Shown piece by piece: positions 17,999 to 26,917 of a DNA stretch of 64,000 nt. Numbering within the stretch: the stretch's first letter is position 1; each line of letters begins with the position of its first letter. The notes beneath the pieces were generated by a model that saw only the letters and a program-made list of their open reading frames with translations, made no database searches and was not told the origin of the DNA. Origin of the DNA: Aromatoleum toluclasticum ATCC 700605 (GTDB lineage: Bacteria > Pseudomonadota > Gammaproteobacteria > Burkholderiales > Rhodocyclaceae); assembly GCF_000378245.1 (NCBI RefSeq), contig NZ_KB899494.1, forward strand, positions 62,001-126,000, written 5' to 3'. The position numbers were made by a program, and so were the translations under genes.

Positions 17999-19132
17999 TT
18001 ATGTCGGCCGGAGCGCGTCGAGTGCCTGTTCGAGCGATGCCACGCTGCGCTCGACGGCGTGCAGCTTGTCGAGGCCGAACAGTCCGATGCGGAAGCTGCG
18101 GAAGTCCGCCGGCTCGTCGCACTGCAGCGGTACGCCGGCGGCGGATTGCAGGCCTTGCGCGATGAACTTCCGGCCCGACTGGATTTCCGGGTCGTCCGTG
18201 TAGCACACGACCACGCCCGGCGCTTCGAAGCCCGGTGCGGCGACGCTGCGGAAACCGCGCGCGGCGAGCAGCGCGCGCACGCGGCGGCCCAGCTCCTGCT
18301 GTTCCGCCTTCACCTTGTCGAAGCCGTAAGCCTCGGTTTCGAGCATCACGTCGCGTAGCGCGGTCAGCGCGTCGGTCGGCATCGTCGCATGGTAGGCATG
18401 GCCGCCCTTCTCGTAGGCTTCCATGATCTGCAGCCACTTCTTCAGGTCGCACGCGAAGCTGGTGCTGGTCGTGCCGTCGAGGCGCTCGCGCGCGCGCTCG
18501 CCGAGCATCACGAGGGCGCAGCACGGCTGCGAGCTCCAGCCCTTTTGCGGCGCGCTGATGAGGATGTCGACGCCGCTCGCGGCCATGTCCACCCAGATCG
18601 TGCCGGACGCGATGCAGTCGAGCACGAACAGGCCGCCGACTTCATGCACGGCGTCGGCGACCGCGCGGAGGTAATCGTCGGGCAGGATCATGCCCGACGC
18701 GGTCTCGACGTGCGGCGCGAACACCAGGTCGGGTTTCTCGTCGCGGATCGCCGCGACGACCTCGGCGATCGGCGCCGGCGCGAACGGCGCCTGCGGACCG
18801 GCGTCGGCCGGCCGCGCCTTCAGCACCGTACATTGCAACGGGATGCCGCCCATGTCGAAGATCTGCGTCCAGCGGTAGCTGAACCAGCCGTTGCGGATCA
18901 CGAGGCACTTCTTCCCGGTTGCGAACTGGCGTGCGACCGCCTCCATGCCGAAGGTGCCGCTGCCGGGCACGACCACCGCCGCTTGGGCACCATAGACCTT
19001 CTTCAGCACGCGCGAGATGTCGCGCATGGCGCCCTGGAAGCGCTGCGACATGTGATTCAGCGCGCGGTCGGTATACACGACCGAGTATTCGAGAAGACCG
19101 TCCGGATCGGGTTGGGGCAGCAGGCTGGGCAT
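17999..19132 (-). CDS. Class V aminotransferase, alanine-glyoxylate/serine-pyruvate type
   Basis: A 377-residue pyridoxal-phosphate enzyme. The cofactor lysine is Lys197 in ISAPQKGWSSQ. The preceding aspartate is in FVLDCIASG, and the phosphate-binding PGSGTFGMEA segment is near residue 57. The overall pattern fits the alanine-glyoxylate, serine-pyruvate or serine-glyoxylate aminotransferase subfamily. The exact substrate pair cannot be assigned; a 2-aminoethylphosphonate-type specificity is a less likely alternative. It lies between the WD40 gene and the macroglobulin gene on the same strand without tight coupling, so context gives no pathway. Confidence 0.85.
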   Translation of the reverse strand: MPSLLPQPDPDGLLEYSVVYTDRALNHMSQRFQGAMRDISRVLKKVYGAQAAVVVPGSGTFGMEAVARQFATGKKCLVIRNGWFSYRWTQIFDMGGIPLQCTVLKARPADAGPQAPFAPAPIAEVVAAIRDEKPDLVFAPHVETASGMILPDDYLRAVADAVHEVGGLFVLDCIASGTIWVDMAASGVDILISAPQKGWSSQPCCALVMLGERARERLDGTTSTSFACDLKKWLQIMEAYEKGGHAYHATMPTDALTALRDVMLETEAYGFDKVKAEQQELGRRVRALLAARGFRSVAAPGFEAPGVVVCYTDDPEIQSGRKFIAQGLQSAAGVPLQCDEPADFRSFRIGLFGLDKLHAVERSVASLEQALDALRPT

Positions 19133-19195
19133 ATTTTTTCGGGCTCCGCAGGCAATGAATCCGACATGGCCGTCCAGCTTAGCACGCAGTGCGGC

Positions 19196-21451
19196 TCAGG
19201 GCGGACAGGGGGTCCGGTTCAGGTATCTGGCGCATTCCGCATCGGTGAGGCCGTCGGCGACGCGTTCGCGCAGTGCCGTCGCGAGTTGCCCTGCGTCGAG
19301 CGGATGGAAATGCACGCGCCCGTCGCCGCCGCCGGTCGCTAGCAGGCGCCCGTCGGGCGAGAAGGCGACGGCATTCACGGCGCCATCCTGCGGCGGCAGC
19401 ACCAGATGCTCCTCGCCATTCGCGACCTCCCACACGCGTGCGCGGTGGTCGCGTCCGGCGGTTGCGAGCAGGCGGCCGTCGGGGCTGAAGACGAGCGCAG
19501 CGATCGCGCCCGCATGTCCTGCAAGGCTTCGCACCGGCTTGCCGCCCGTCAGGCCCCACAGGCGCGCAACGCGGTCTGCGCCGGCCGTTGCGAGCAGCGA
19601 GCCGTCCGGACTCAGCGCGAGGTCGAGGATATTCTCGCCGCGCTGCTGCAGGTTGCGTAGCCGCTTGCCGTCCGCGGTATTCCATTCCGTGAGGGCTCCG
19701 TCGGCACCCGCGGTCAGCAGGCTGCGTGCGTCGCGGCCGAAGATCACGCAGTTCAGCGGCGCAGCGCCGGTACGCAGCCACAGGCGTCGCGCGCCGCTGG
19801 CGGCGTCCCATACGCCGACCATCCCGTCGCGTCCGGCCGTGACGACGCGCTGCCCGTCGTTACTGAAGGCGATGCCATTCACGCGACCCGTGTGTCCGCG
19901 CAGCGGCAGCGGCGGCTGCTCGCCGGCCGCGTCCCATAGCGTGGTGGTGCCGTCGGCTTCCGTCGTCGCGATGCGGCGGCCGTCCGGGCTCCATGCGACG
20001 CGCGACGCGGCGCCCGCGTGGCCGGCGAGCCTGTGCTGCACTTTTCCGCTCCCGAGCTCCCACACGGTGACGTCCGTGCCGGCGGCCGCCGTTGCAAGTC
20101 GCTTGCCGTCGGGACTGTAGGCAAGGCCGTGGATCGCACCCGCGTGGCCGAAGGCAATGTCCCACAGCTTCATGCTGCCGTCTGCGCCGGTCGTCGCAAG
20201 CCGTGCCCCGGAGGTATCGAAGGCGAGGTCGGTGACGGGGTTGCCGGCGTCGGCGAGCGTCGCGAGCGGCTGGCATTCGCCGGCCGGGCGCGTGCAGCCC
20301 GCCGCGTCCCACAGCCGAGCCGAGCCGTCCGAAGCACCGGTCGCCAGCAGGCTGCCGTCCGCGCTGAAGGCGACGGCATGAACCGCGCCGGGCTGTTCGG
20401 GCAGCTCGCGTACCGCCGCGCCGCTACCGGCGTCCCACAGGCGCGCCCGGCGGTCCTCGCCTGCGCTCGCCAGCCAGCGCCCGTCCGGGCTGAAAGCGAT
20501 CGCCAGGACCGTGTCGGAATGGCCCTCGAGCACATGCAGCACGCGACCGCTCAACAGATCCCAGATGCGTAGCGCACCATCGCCGCCCGCCGTCGCCAGG
20601 CGCCGCCCGTCGGGGCTGAAGGCGACCGCACGCACCTGGGCCTTGTGGCCGGTGAGATTGGCGAGCAGGCCGCCCGTATCGGCGTCCCACAGCCGCACGA
20701 CCGGGCTCTGGCCGACCGTCGCCAGGATCTCCCCGTCCGGCCCGAACGCGACGCCGTTCAGCGGTTCCGGCTGGCGTGGCAGCTCGCGCAGCTGTTCGCC
20801 GCGCACGGCGTCCCACAGGATGATGCGGCCGTCGTCGCCGACCGATGCGAGCGTCTTGCCGTCCGGGCGGAAGGCGAGATCGCGAGCCGCGCCCTCGTGT
20901 CCGCGCAGCTCGGAGGACGCGGTCCCGTCGGAGCGCCGGATGCGCACCGTGCCGTCCTGCCCGGCCGATGCGATGAGGGCGCCGTCGGGGCTGAAGGCGA
21001 CCGCGTTGACGCGGTCCGCGTGCCCGTGCAGGGTCAGGCGCAGGCGGCTCCCGTCGAGTGCGCGCCGCGCCGCGTCTTCGGCCTGGGCGCGCACGAAGGG
21101 TGCGGCGTCCGCGGTGCGCCGCAGGGCCTCGAATGCCGCGCGCGCGGCGAGGTCCGGGTCGGTGTCGAGATGGCGCAGGGACGTGGCGACGAGCTGGAGC
21201 GACAGCGCGACCGCGTCCTGCTGCCGGCGCTGCAGCTCCGCGACCTGCTGTGCGATCAGTGCGGCGATCGCCGCGACCGCCAGCAGGAAGGCGAGGATGC
21301 CCAGTCCGATCGCACGCCGCCGCATGCGTCGCGCGAGAGCGGCCTGGTCGTCGTCGCGTGTGTGCGCGGCGACCATGCGGTCTTCGCGTCCGCCTGCGGG
21401 ACGCTCGTCCCGCAGCAGTTCCGAGATCACGCCATCAGGGGATGATGCCAC
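19196..21451 (-). CDS. Membrane-anchored protein with 14 WD40-type repeats
   Basis: A 751-residue protein. Residues 47-66 form one membrane helix after a basic cytoplasmic start, followed by a short helical region (LRHLDTDPDLAARAAFEALR). The rest is WD40-like repeats with the pattern GH...V..(A/V)FSPDG. I count fourteen blades, enough for two seven-bladed propellers. The transmembrane-plus-helix segment resembles the linker after the ATPase domain in STAND-type WD40 proteins, yet no ATPase or effector domain is encoded upstream. The likely start is the GTG at 21451, with GGAGG about eight bases before it; the ATG at 21376 is an alternative. Function is unknown, with a protein-scaffold role inferred. 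Confidence 0.85.
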   Translation of the reverse strand: MASSPDGVISELLRDERPAGGREDRMVAAHTRDDDQAALARRMRRRAIGLGILAFLLAVAAIAALIAQQVAELQRRQQDAVALSLQLVATSLRHLDTDPDLAARAAFEALRRTADAAPFVRAQAEDAARRALDGSRLRLTLHGHADRVNAVAFSPDGALIASAGQDGTVRIRRSDGTASSELRGHEGAARDLAFRPDGKTLASVGDDGRIILWDAVRGEQLRELPRQPEPLNGVAFGPDGEILATVGQSPVVRLWDADTGGLLANLTGHKAQVRAVAFSPDGRRLATAGGDGALRIWDLLSGRVLHVLEGHSDTVLAIAFSPDGRWLASAGEDRRARLWDAGSGAAVRELPEQPGAVHAVAFSADGSLLATGASDGSARLWDAAGCTRPAGECQPLATLADAGNPVTDLAFDTSGARLATTGADGSMKLWDIAFGHAGAIHGLAYSPDGKRLATAAAGTDVTVWELGSGKVQHRLAGHAGAASRVAWSPDGRRIATTEADGTTTLWDAAGEQPPLPLRGHTGRVNGIAFSNDGQRVVTAGRDGMVGVWDAASGARRLWLRTGAAPLNCVIFGRDARSLLTAGADGALTEWNTADGKRLRNLQQRGENILDLALSPDGSLLATAGADRVARLWGLTGGKPVRSLAGHAGAIAALVFSPDGRLLATAGRDHRARVWEVANGEEHLVLPPQDGAVNAVAFSPDGRLLATGGGDGRVHFHPLDAGQLATALRERVADGLTDAECARYLNRTPCPP

Positions 21452-21518
21452 CGCCGCCCTCCACGCCGATCCGCCGCAAGGCCCGCCGTTACGCGATCTG
21501 GCGCGCCTCCGTCGTTGA

Positions 21519-21547
21519 ACTATATTTGAAGCACGCTCCCGTTCGAA
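21519..21547 (-). promoter_or_regulatory. Weak sigma-70-like promoter for the WD40 gene
   Basis: On the minus strand TTCGAA and TATAGT are separated by 17 bases, about 70 bases before the GTG start. The -10 element is good and the -35 element is poor. The wider gap 21452-21901 (450 bases) otherwise holds only unsupported short reading frames and the TTACA-N3-TGTAA palindrome at 21721-21733, a possible operator for the transporter genes. Confidence 0.3.
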
Positions 21548-21901
21548 GGAGTTCCGTCACGTGTGCCCCGACATCCGTACATCGCGTCCGGGCTGGCGAT
21601 TCGCCCTTGCGTCTGCGCCACCCGCCGACTCCTGCCCGCGGACGAACCGCGGTCCGCGCGGTGCGCGGCCACCCCCGGCCGCCTGTCCGCAGCATGCCGC
21701 GGACATCGGGCCCGCGCCGGTTACAAAGTGTAAGCTCGCCCGCAGTACTCCGGCGCACGAGCGTGGACACGGGTTGATCCCTATGCCCGCGTGCCGCGCC
21801 ATGCCTTACGATGGGCGCGGGCGGCCGTCACCTGCTCGCTGCCTCGCCGGGTCAAAGAGTCGTCCTCCGCATTTCCGAACCAACACAATTGGAGTCCGTT
21901 C

Positions 21902-22789
21902 ATGCGCAAGTCCCTCACCGCCGTCGCCCTGTGCCTGTCCCTCGCCGCGCCCGCCCATGCCCAGCTCACCGGCACGTTGCAGAAGATCAAGGATTCCGGC
22001 GCGATCACGATCGGCCACCGCGAATCCTCGGTGCCCTTCTCCTACCTCGACGCGAATCAGAAGCCCATCGGCTATGCGATGGACCTGTGCGGCAAGGTCG
22101 TCGACGCGATCAAGGCCGAGCTGAAGCTGTCCAGCCTGCAGGTGAACTACCAGGCCGTGACTTCGCAGAACCGCATCCCGCTGATGCAGAACGGCACGAT
22201 CGACCTCGAGTGCGGCTCGACGACGAACAGTGTCGCGCGCCAGCAGCAGGTCGCCTTCAGCGTCGCGTACTTCGTCACCAGCGTGCGCATGGCCGTGCGC
22301 AAGGACTCCGGTGTCAAGGACATCGGCGACCTCAACGGCAAACCCGTCGTGACCACCACCGGCACGACGTCCGACCAGCTCATCAAGATGAACGAGAAGG
22401 GCAAGACGATCGACGTCAGGAACATCTACGGCAAGGACCACGCCGACTCCTTCCTGATGGTCGAGAGCGCCCGCGCCGCCGCCTTCGTGATGGACGACAT
22501 CCTGCTCGCCGGCCTCATCGCCAGCTCCAAGAACCCCGCCAACTTCGAGATCGTCGGCCCCTCGCTGCGCGACGAGCCCTACGCGGTGATGATGCGCAAG
22601 GACGACGCGCCGATCAAGGCGATCGTCGACAAGACCCTCACCGGCCTGATGAAGTCCGGCGAGGTCGAGAAGCTGTACACCAAGTGGTTCATGAACCCGA
22701 TCCCGCCGCGCAACGTGAACCTCAACTTCCCGATGAGCGCGGCGGTGAAGGCCGCGTTCCAGAGCCCGACCGACAAGGGCGTCGAGTAA
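21902..22789 (+). CDS. gltI: Glutamate/aspartate ABC transporter, periplasmic binding protein
   Basis: A 295-residue solute-binding protein of family 3 with a Sec signal peptide (cleavage after Ala20, APAHA/Q). Key binding-site regions are GHRESSVPFSYLD near residue 39, the GSTTNS segment and TTTGTTSDQL. These match the GltI/DEBP subfamily that binds glutamate and aspartate. The ATG is preceded by TTGGAGT. Two permease genes and an ATPase gene follow, forming a complete uptake operon. The specificity call rests on the family pattern and the gltIJKL gene order. Confidence 0.93.
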   Translation: MRKSLTAVALCLSLAAPAHAQLTGTLQKIKDSGAITIGHRESSVPFSYLDANQKPIGYAMDLCGKVVDAIKAELKLSSLQVNYQAVTSQNRIPLMQNGTIDLECGSTTNSVARQQQVAFSVAYFVTSVRMAVRKDSGVKDIGDLNGKPVVTTTGTTSDQLIKMNEKGKTIDVRNIYGKDHADSFLMVESARAAAFVMDDILLAGLIASSKNPANFEIVGPSLRDEPYAVMMRKDDAPIKAIVDKTLTGLMKSGEVEKLYTKWFMNPIPPRNVNLNFPMSAAVKAAFQSPTDKGVE

Positions 22790-22803
22790 ACCGCCCGCGC
22801 GCG

Positions 22804-22822
22804 GCGGCCGTCCCCCGGCCGC
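22804..22822 (+). promoter_or_regulatory. GC-rich intercistronic hairpin between gltI and gltJ
   Basis: GCGGCCG, loop TCCCC, CGGCCGC forms a perfect 7-bp stem in the 90-base gap between binding-protein and permease genes. It has no T-tract. Hairpins in this position often protect the upstream message or partly stop transcription, so that binding protein exceeds permease. That role is inferred here. Confidence 0.45.
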
Positions 22823-22879
22823 GGCGACCCGACATCCGACAAACCCGGCGCCCGCGCGCCGCCCAGGGAGGGGGTTCGC

Positions 22880-23623
22880 ATGAACTACCATTGGGACTGG
22901 ATGTTCTTCTTCCAGGAGACCGACGACGGTCTCAAGTATTACGACTGGATCCTGTCCGGCCTCGGCTGGACCACCTTCGTCTCGCTCGCATCGCTCGCCG
23001 TCGCGCTGATTCTCGGCTCTGCGCTCGGCGTCATGCGCACCACCCCCGGCCGCTGGCTCGTCGGGCTCGGCGATGCCTATGTCGACCTCTTCCGCAACAT
23101 CCCGCTGATCGTCCAGCTCTTCATGTGGTTCTTCGTCGTGCCCGAGTTGGTGCCCGAGAACATCGGCATCTGGATGAAGCAGGACCTGCCCTATTTCGTC
23201 ACCGCGATCGTCGGGCTGGGCCTGTACACCGCCGCGCGCATCGCCGAGCAGGTCAAGGCCGGCATCAACTCGCTGTCACGCGGCCAGCGCAACGCCGGCC
23301 TCGCGCTGGGCTTCACCGAATGGCAGACCTACCGCTACGTGCGCCTGCCGATGGCCTACCGCATCGTGCTGCCGGCGCTCACGTCGGAGGCGATGAACAT
23401 CTTCAAGAACTCCGCCGTCACCTACGCGGTCGGTATCCTGGAGTTGTACTTCCAGTACAAGCAGATCATCGAGAAGACCTCGCAGGTGCTCGAGATCACC
23501 ATCGTCGTCACGCTTGCCTACTTCATCCTTGCGTTCGTCATGAACCGCATCCTCGCCTTCGTCGAGGCGCGAACGCGCGTGCCCGGGCTCATCGTCGGCC
23601 AGAAGGGAGGGAAGGGATCATGA
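22880..23623 (+). CDS. gltJ: Glutamate/aspartate ABC transporter permease 1
   Basis: A 247-residue inner-membrane permease of the His/Glu/Gln/Arg family. It has about five membrane helices and the conserved EAA-loop region (SRGQRNAGLALGFTEWQTYR, residues about 133-152) that docks on the ATPase. The ATG follows GGGAGGGGG. The stop overlaps the start of the second permease as ATGA, as expected for two proteins made in equal amounts. Confidence 0.93.
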   Translation: MNYHWDWMFFFQETDDGLKYYDWILSGLGWTTFVSLASLAVALILGSALGVMRTTPGRWLVGLGDAYVDLFRNIPLIVQLFMWFFVVPELVPENIGIWMKQDLPYFVTAIVGLGLYTAARIAEQVKAGINSLSRGQRNAGLALGFTEWQTYRYVRLPMAYRIVLPALTSEAMNIFKNSAVTYAVGILELYFQYKQIIEKTSQVLEITIVVTLAYFILAFVMNRILAFVEARTRVPGLIVGQKGGKGS

Positions 23624-24300
23624 GCGACTTCGACTTCTCGGTGATCGCCGCGAACTGGGCCTTCCTCGCCGAAGGCCTGCGCTACACGCTGCAGGTCACC
23701 GTCACCGCGATGCTCGGCGGCATCCTCATCGGTACGCTGCTGGCGCTGATGCGCCTCTCGTCGATCGTGCCGCTGCAATGGTTCGCCGCCGGCTACGTCA
23801 ACGTTTTCCGCAGCGTGCCGCTGGTGCAGGTGATCCTCGCCTTCTACCTCATCATCCCGCTCGTGCTGCAGATGATCACCGGCAAATCGACGCCGATCGG
23901 CGCCGCCAACTCGGCCTACTTCACCTTCACGATCTTCGAGGCCGCGTATTACTCGGAAATCATGCGCTCGGGCATCCAGTCGATCCCCAAGGGCCAGATC
24001 GCCGCGGGCTACGCGCTCGGCTTCACCTACGGCCAGACGATGCGCTTCGTCGTGCTGCCGCAGGCCTTCCGCAACATGCTGCCGGTGCTGCTCACCCAGA
24101 CCATCATCCTGTTCCAGGACATCTCGCTCGTGTATGCGATCGGCGCGACCGACTTCTTCGGCGCCGCCGACAAGATCACGCAGCGCGACCTGCGCCCGGT
24201 CGAGATGTACACGACCGTCGCGGTCGTCTATTTCGTCATCTGCTTCACGCTGTCGCGCCTCGTCAAGCTGCTGCAGTCGCGCATCGCCATCATCCGCTAA
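23620..24300 (+). CDS. gltK: Glutamate/aspartate ABC transporter permease 2
   Basis: A 226-residue permease paired with GltJ. The EAA loop is in [20 protein letters not shown], with membrane helices on both sides and the conserved FRSVPLVQV motif near residue 65. The ATG overlaps the gltJ stop and has a GGGAGGGAAGG site. GltJ and GltK together form the membrane channel. The gene ends 19 bases before gltL. Confidence 0.93.
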   Translation: MSDFDFSVIAANWAFLAEGLRYTLQVTVTAMLGGILIGTLLALMRLSSIVPLQWFAAGYVNVFRSVPLVQVILAFYLIIPLVLQMITGKSTPIGAANSAYFTFTIFEAAYYSEIMRSGIQSIPKGQIAAGYALGFTYGQTMRFVVLPQAFRNMLPVLLTQTIILFQDISLVYAIGATDFFGAADKITQRDLRPVEMYTTVAVVYFVICFTLSRLVKLLQSRIAIIR

Positions 24301-24319
24301 GCATCGGGAGCCCAGAACG

Positions 24320-25048
24320 ATGATCGAGATCAAGAACGTTTCGAAGTGGTACGGCAGCTTCCAGGTGCTCACCGACTGCACCACGCAGGTGAGCAAGAGC
24401 GAAGTGGTGGTGGTGTGCGGCCCCTCCGGGTCGGGCAAATCGACGCTGATCAAGTGCGTCAACGCGCTCGAACCCTTCCAGCAGGGCAGCATCGTCGTCA
24501 ATGGCATCGCGGTCGAGGATCCGAAGACCGACCTGCCGAAGCTGCGCGCCAAGGTCGGCATGGTGTTCCAGAACTTCGAGCTCTTCCCGCACATGACGAT
24601 CACCGACAACCTCGCGATCGCGCAGATCAAGGTGCTCGGCCGCGGCAGGGAGGAGGCGGTCGACAAGGGCCTGAAGCTGCTCGACCGCGTCGGCCTCAAG
24701 AGTCAGGCGGCGAAGTTCCCAGGGCAGCTTTCGGGCGGCCAGCAGCAGCGCGTCGCAATCGCCCGCGCGCTCGCGATGGACCCGATCTGCATGCTGTTCG
24801 ACGAACCCACCTCGGCGCTCGATCCCGAGATGATCAACGAGGTGCTCGACGTCATGGTCCAGCTCGCCCACGAAGGCATGACGATGATGTGCGTCACGCA
24901 CGAGATGGGTTTCGCGCGCAAGGTCGCCAACCGCGTGATCTTCATGGACCGCGGCGCCATCGTCGAGGATGCGGCGAAGGAAGACTTCTTCGGCCAGCCG
25001 CGTTCCGAGCGCGCGCAGACCTTCCTCGCCAAGATCCTCAACCACTGA
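24320..25048 (+). CDS. gltL: Glutamate/aspartate ABC transporter ATP-binding protein
   Basis: A 242-residue ABC ATPase. Walker A is GPSGSGKST (residues 34-42), the signature is LSGGQQQR, Walker B with its glutamate is [11 protein letters not shown], and the switch histidine is in VTHEMG. The length and the THEM.FA..VA motif fit the polar amino-acid transporter class (GltL/GlnQ/HisP). It is the last gene of the gltIJKL operon and is followed by a perfect palindrome. Confidence 0.95.
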   Translation: MIEIKNVSKWYGSFQVLTDCTTQVSKSEVVVVCGPSGSGKSTLIKCVNALEPFQQGSIVVNGIAVEDPKTDLPKLRAKVGMVFQNFELFPHMTITDNLAIAQIKVLGRGREEAVDKGLKLLDRVGLKSQAAKFPGQLSGGQQQRVAIARALAMDPICMLFDEPTSALDPEMINEVLDVMVQLAHEGMTMMCVTHEMGFARKVANRVIFMDRGAIVEDAAKEDFFGQPRSERAQTFLAKILNH

Positions 25049-25050
25049 GG

Positions 25051-25075
25051 CATCGGGGCGCGTCGCGCCCCGATG
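25051..25075. terminator. Perfect 25-base palindrome between convergent gltL and phnA
   Basis: CATCGGGGCGCG, one central T, and the exact complement CGCGCCCCGATG. It begins three bases after the gltL stop and ends one base before the phnA stop. There is no T-tract. It is placed to act as a terminator or transcript end-protector for both genes. Confidence 0.6.
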
Positions 25076-25076
25076 A

Positions 25077-25418
25077 TCACACCTTCTTCAGGTAGCAGGC
25101 CTTGAGCATGAAGTTGCCCGCGTCCATCTTGCAGTCGACCTCGTGGTCGCCGCCGACGAGGCGGATGCTCTTCACCTTGGAGCCGACCTTCAGCGTGATC
25201 GACGAGCCTTTCACCTTCAGATCCTTGATCAGCACCACCGAGTCGCCGTTCTGCAGCACGTTGCCGTTGGCATCCTTGACGACCGCCTCGTCCTCGTCGT
25301 CCGTGGGCGCGGCCTCGGCCATCGGCCACTCGTAGCCGCAGTCGGCACACACGTAGTTCGCACCGTCCGGGTAGGTGTTCTCGAGGGTGCATTGGGGGCA
25401 GGGCGGGATGTTCGACAT
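25077..25418 (-). CDS. phnA: PhnA/YjdM family zinc-ribbon protein
   Basis: A 113-residue protein with an N-terminal zinc ribbon (CPQC at residues 7-10 and CADC about 17 residues later) and a C-terminal SH3-like beta domain (GDSVVLIKDLKVKGSS onward). This is the PhnA/YjdM family, named for its proximity to phosphonate genes in E. coli. The name does not imply phosphonoacetate hydrolase activity; the function remains unclear. The start at 25418 has an AAGGAAA site and gives the standard length. No phosphonate genes are nearby. Confidence 0.9.
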   Translation of the reverse strand: MSNIPPCPQCTLENTYPDGANYVCADCGYEWPMAEAAPTDDEDEAVVKDANGNVLQNGDSVVLIKDLKVKGSSITLKVGSKVKSIRLVGGDHEVDCKMDAGNFMLKACYLKKV

Positions 25419-25618
25419 GATTTCCTTGCGGCTCGCGGAGGGGCTGAAACGCGCGAGTATCCCCAACGGCGGAAGGGTTGGCAACCTTGGCTTGTGCACC
25501 GGGCCGTTCCCGCGGCGTCGCTTGGGGTCGGGAACAACGTATTTCGGCATATTCCGCTGTCCCCGCCGCAGAACCGTGGAATAGACTCCGGGCTGTGCTC
25601 CCGCGACCTGCAGCCCCG

Positions 25619-26917
25619 ATGCCTCCCTCACCTGCGATCCAGCCTTACTGGCGCCGCTTCGGCAGCTTCTTCCTTTATCCGCTCTCGCTCGAGCCGCTGC
25701 TCGCCTGTCTCGGCATCGGCGCCCTCGCCGGTCTGGCGGGGGGCGTGTTCTTTCCCGCCAATCTGGTCCTGCAACTCGTCGTTCTCGTGGCGACGCTGCG
25801 CTACGGCTACAAGGTGCTGGAGCTCACCGCGCGCGGGCACCTCGACGAGGCCCCGGTGCTCCTGCATGGGGGGCACGGCGGCAAGTACCTTCCCTACAAG
25901 CAGTTCGTCGTCATCGCGATCGGGCTGAGCCTGAGTGCGTACGCGGCGAGCATCGGCGGGGGGCACCTCGCGATGGTCCTTCTAGTGCTTCTCGGCTTGC
26001 TGCTCCCCGCCAACACGATGCTGCTTGCCCTCACGAACGACCTCGGGGAGTCGATCACCCCGCCGCGCCTGTGGGCCCTCATCCACCGCATCGGCATGCC
26101 TTATCTCGGCCTGTGTGCCTGTCTGCTGCTGCTCTCGTCGAGCAGTGCGGTCCTGCTCGGCTGGCTCGTTCCGGTCGTGCCGTCCGCTTTCGTCGGCGCG
26201 CTCGGCGGCTTTCTGGGAGCCTATTTCACCGTCGTGATGTTCCGCCTCATGGGCTATGCGCTCTACCAGTACCACGACGTGCTCGGTGTCGCGGTCGATG
26301 TCGGCTTCGAGCGCCAGACGGCCGCCGCAGTGCGTACCGATCCGGCCACACAGCGTACTGCCGAGACCGCGACCCTGATACGCGAAGGTCGATTCGCCGA
26401 CGCGATTGCGCTCGCGCGCAGCGAACTCGCCGAGAGGCCGGGCGACACGACGGCCAACCTGCGTCTGCACCGCCTGCTGTGCGCGGTGCCGGGGGAAGAG
26501 CGCACGATGCTGGCGCATGCCACCGAATGGCTGCCAGCGCTTCTGCGGGGTGGCAGGGAACGGGTCGCGATCGATGTCGTCGAGGCCATCTGGCGGCACG
26601 AGCCCGATTACAGCCCCGCGCTCGGCTTCTTCGTCCTGCCTCTTGCGCAGGCTTTCTTCGACGCGAGGCGCTACGACGCCGCGGCGAGGCTGATCAAGGG
26701 CTTCGATCGCCGCTTCCCGGGCCATGCCGACACCCCTGCAGTGTATCTGCTGGGTGCCCGCCTCCTGATCGAACATCGGCGCGACGAAACCCAGGCCCGC
26801 CGCGTGCTGGCAGCCCTTCGCGAGCACTATCCCGAAAGTGCTGCCGCAGCGGAGGCGGCGCGGCTGGGCGAATTGCTCGACCGGCTGGCCGCCGCGAACG
26901 CTGCCGGAGCCTGCTAG
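25619..26917 (+). CDS. Membrane protein with C-terminal TPR-like repeats, unknown function
   Basis: A 432-residue protein. The first half has about six hydrophobic segments (residues about 20-55, 85-115, 145-175, 185-215) split by a conserved-looking AARGHLDEAPVLLHGGHGGKY loop. The second half, from about residue 240, is helical with TPR-like repeats (EGRFADAIALARSELAERPG and DARRYDAAARLIKGFDRRFPG). The ATG at 25619 was chosen because longer forms add only non-conserved sequence. It ends head-on with the rhomboid gene, whose stop shares the bases CTAG. I do not recognise a named family; a membrane scaffold with a repeat domain is all that can be said. Confidence 0.75.
   Translation: MPPSPAIQPYWRRFGSFFLYPLSLEPLLACLGIGALAGLAGGVFFPANLVLQLVVLVATLRYGYKVLELTARGHLDEAPVLLHGGHGGKYLPYKQFVVIAIGLSLSAYAASIGGGHLAMVLLVLLGLLLPANTMLLALTNDLGESITPPRLWALIHRIGMPYLGLCACLLLLSSSSAVLLGWLVPVVPSAFVGALGGFLGAYFTVVMFRLMGYALYQYHDVLGVAVDVGFERQTAAAVRTDPATQRTAETATLIREGRFADAIALARSELAERPGDTTANLRLHRLLCAVPGEERTMLAHATEWLPALLRGGRERVAIDVVEAIWRHEPDYSPALGFFVLPLAQAFFDARRYDAAARLIKGFDRRFPGHADTPAVYLLGARLLIEHRRDETQARRVLAALREHYPESAAAAEAARLGELLDRLAAANAAGAC

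Noticed and set aside
14174-18358. A 1394-codon open frame on the plus strand
   Set aside because: It is antisense to the macroglobulin gene, has a low-complexity Arg/Ala/His-rich translation and no known motif. Long antisense frames are expected in GC-rich DNA.
21489-21770. A 93-codon minus-strand ORF upstream of the WD40 gene
   Set aside because: It has no family, no convincing ribosome site and a biased composition. It is probably noise and not the missing N-terminal half of the WD40 protein.
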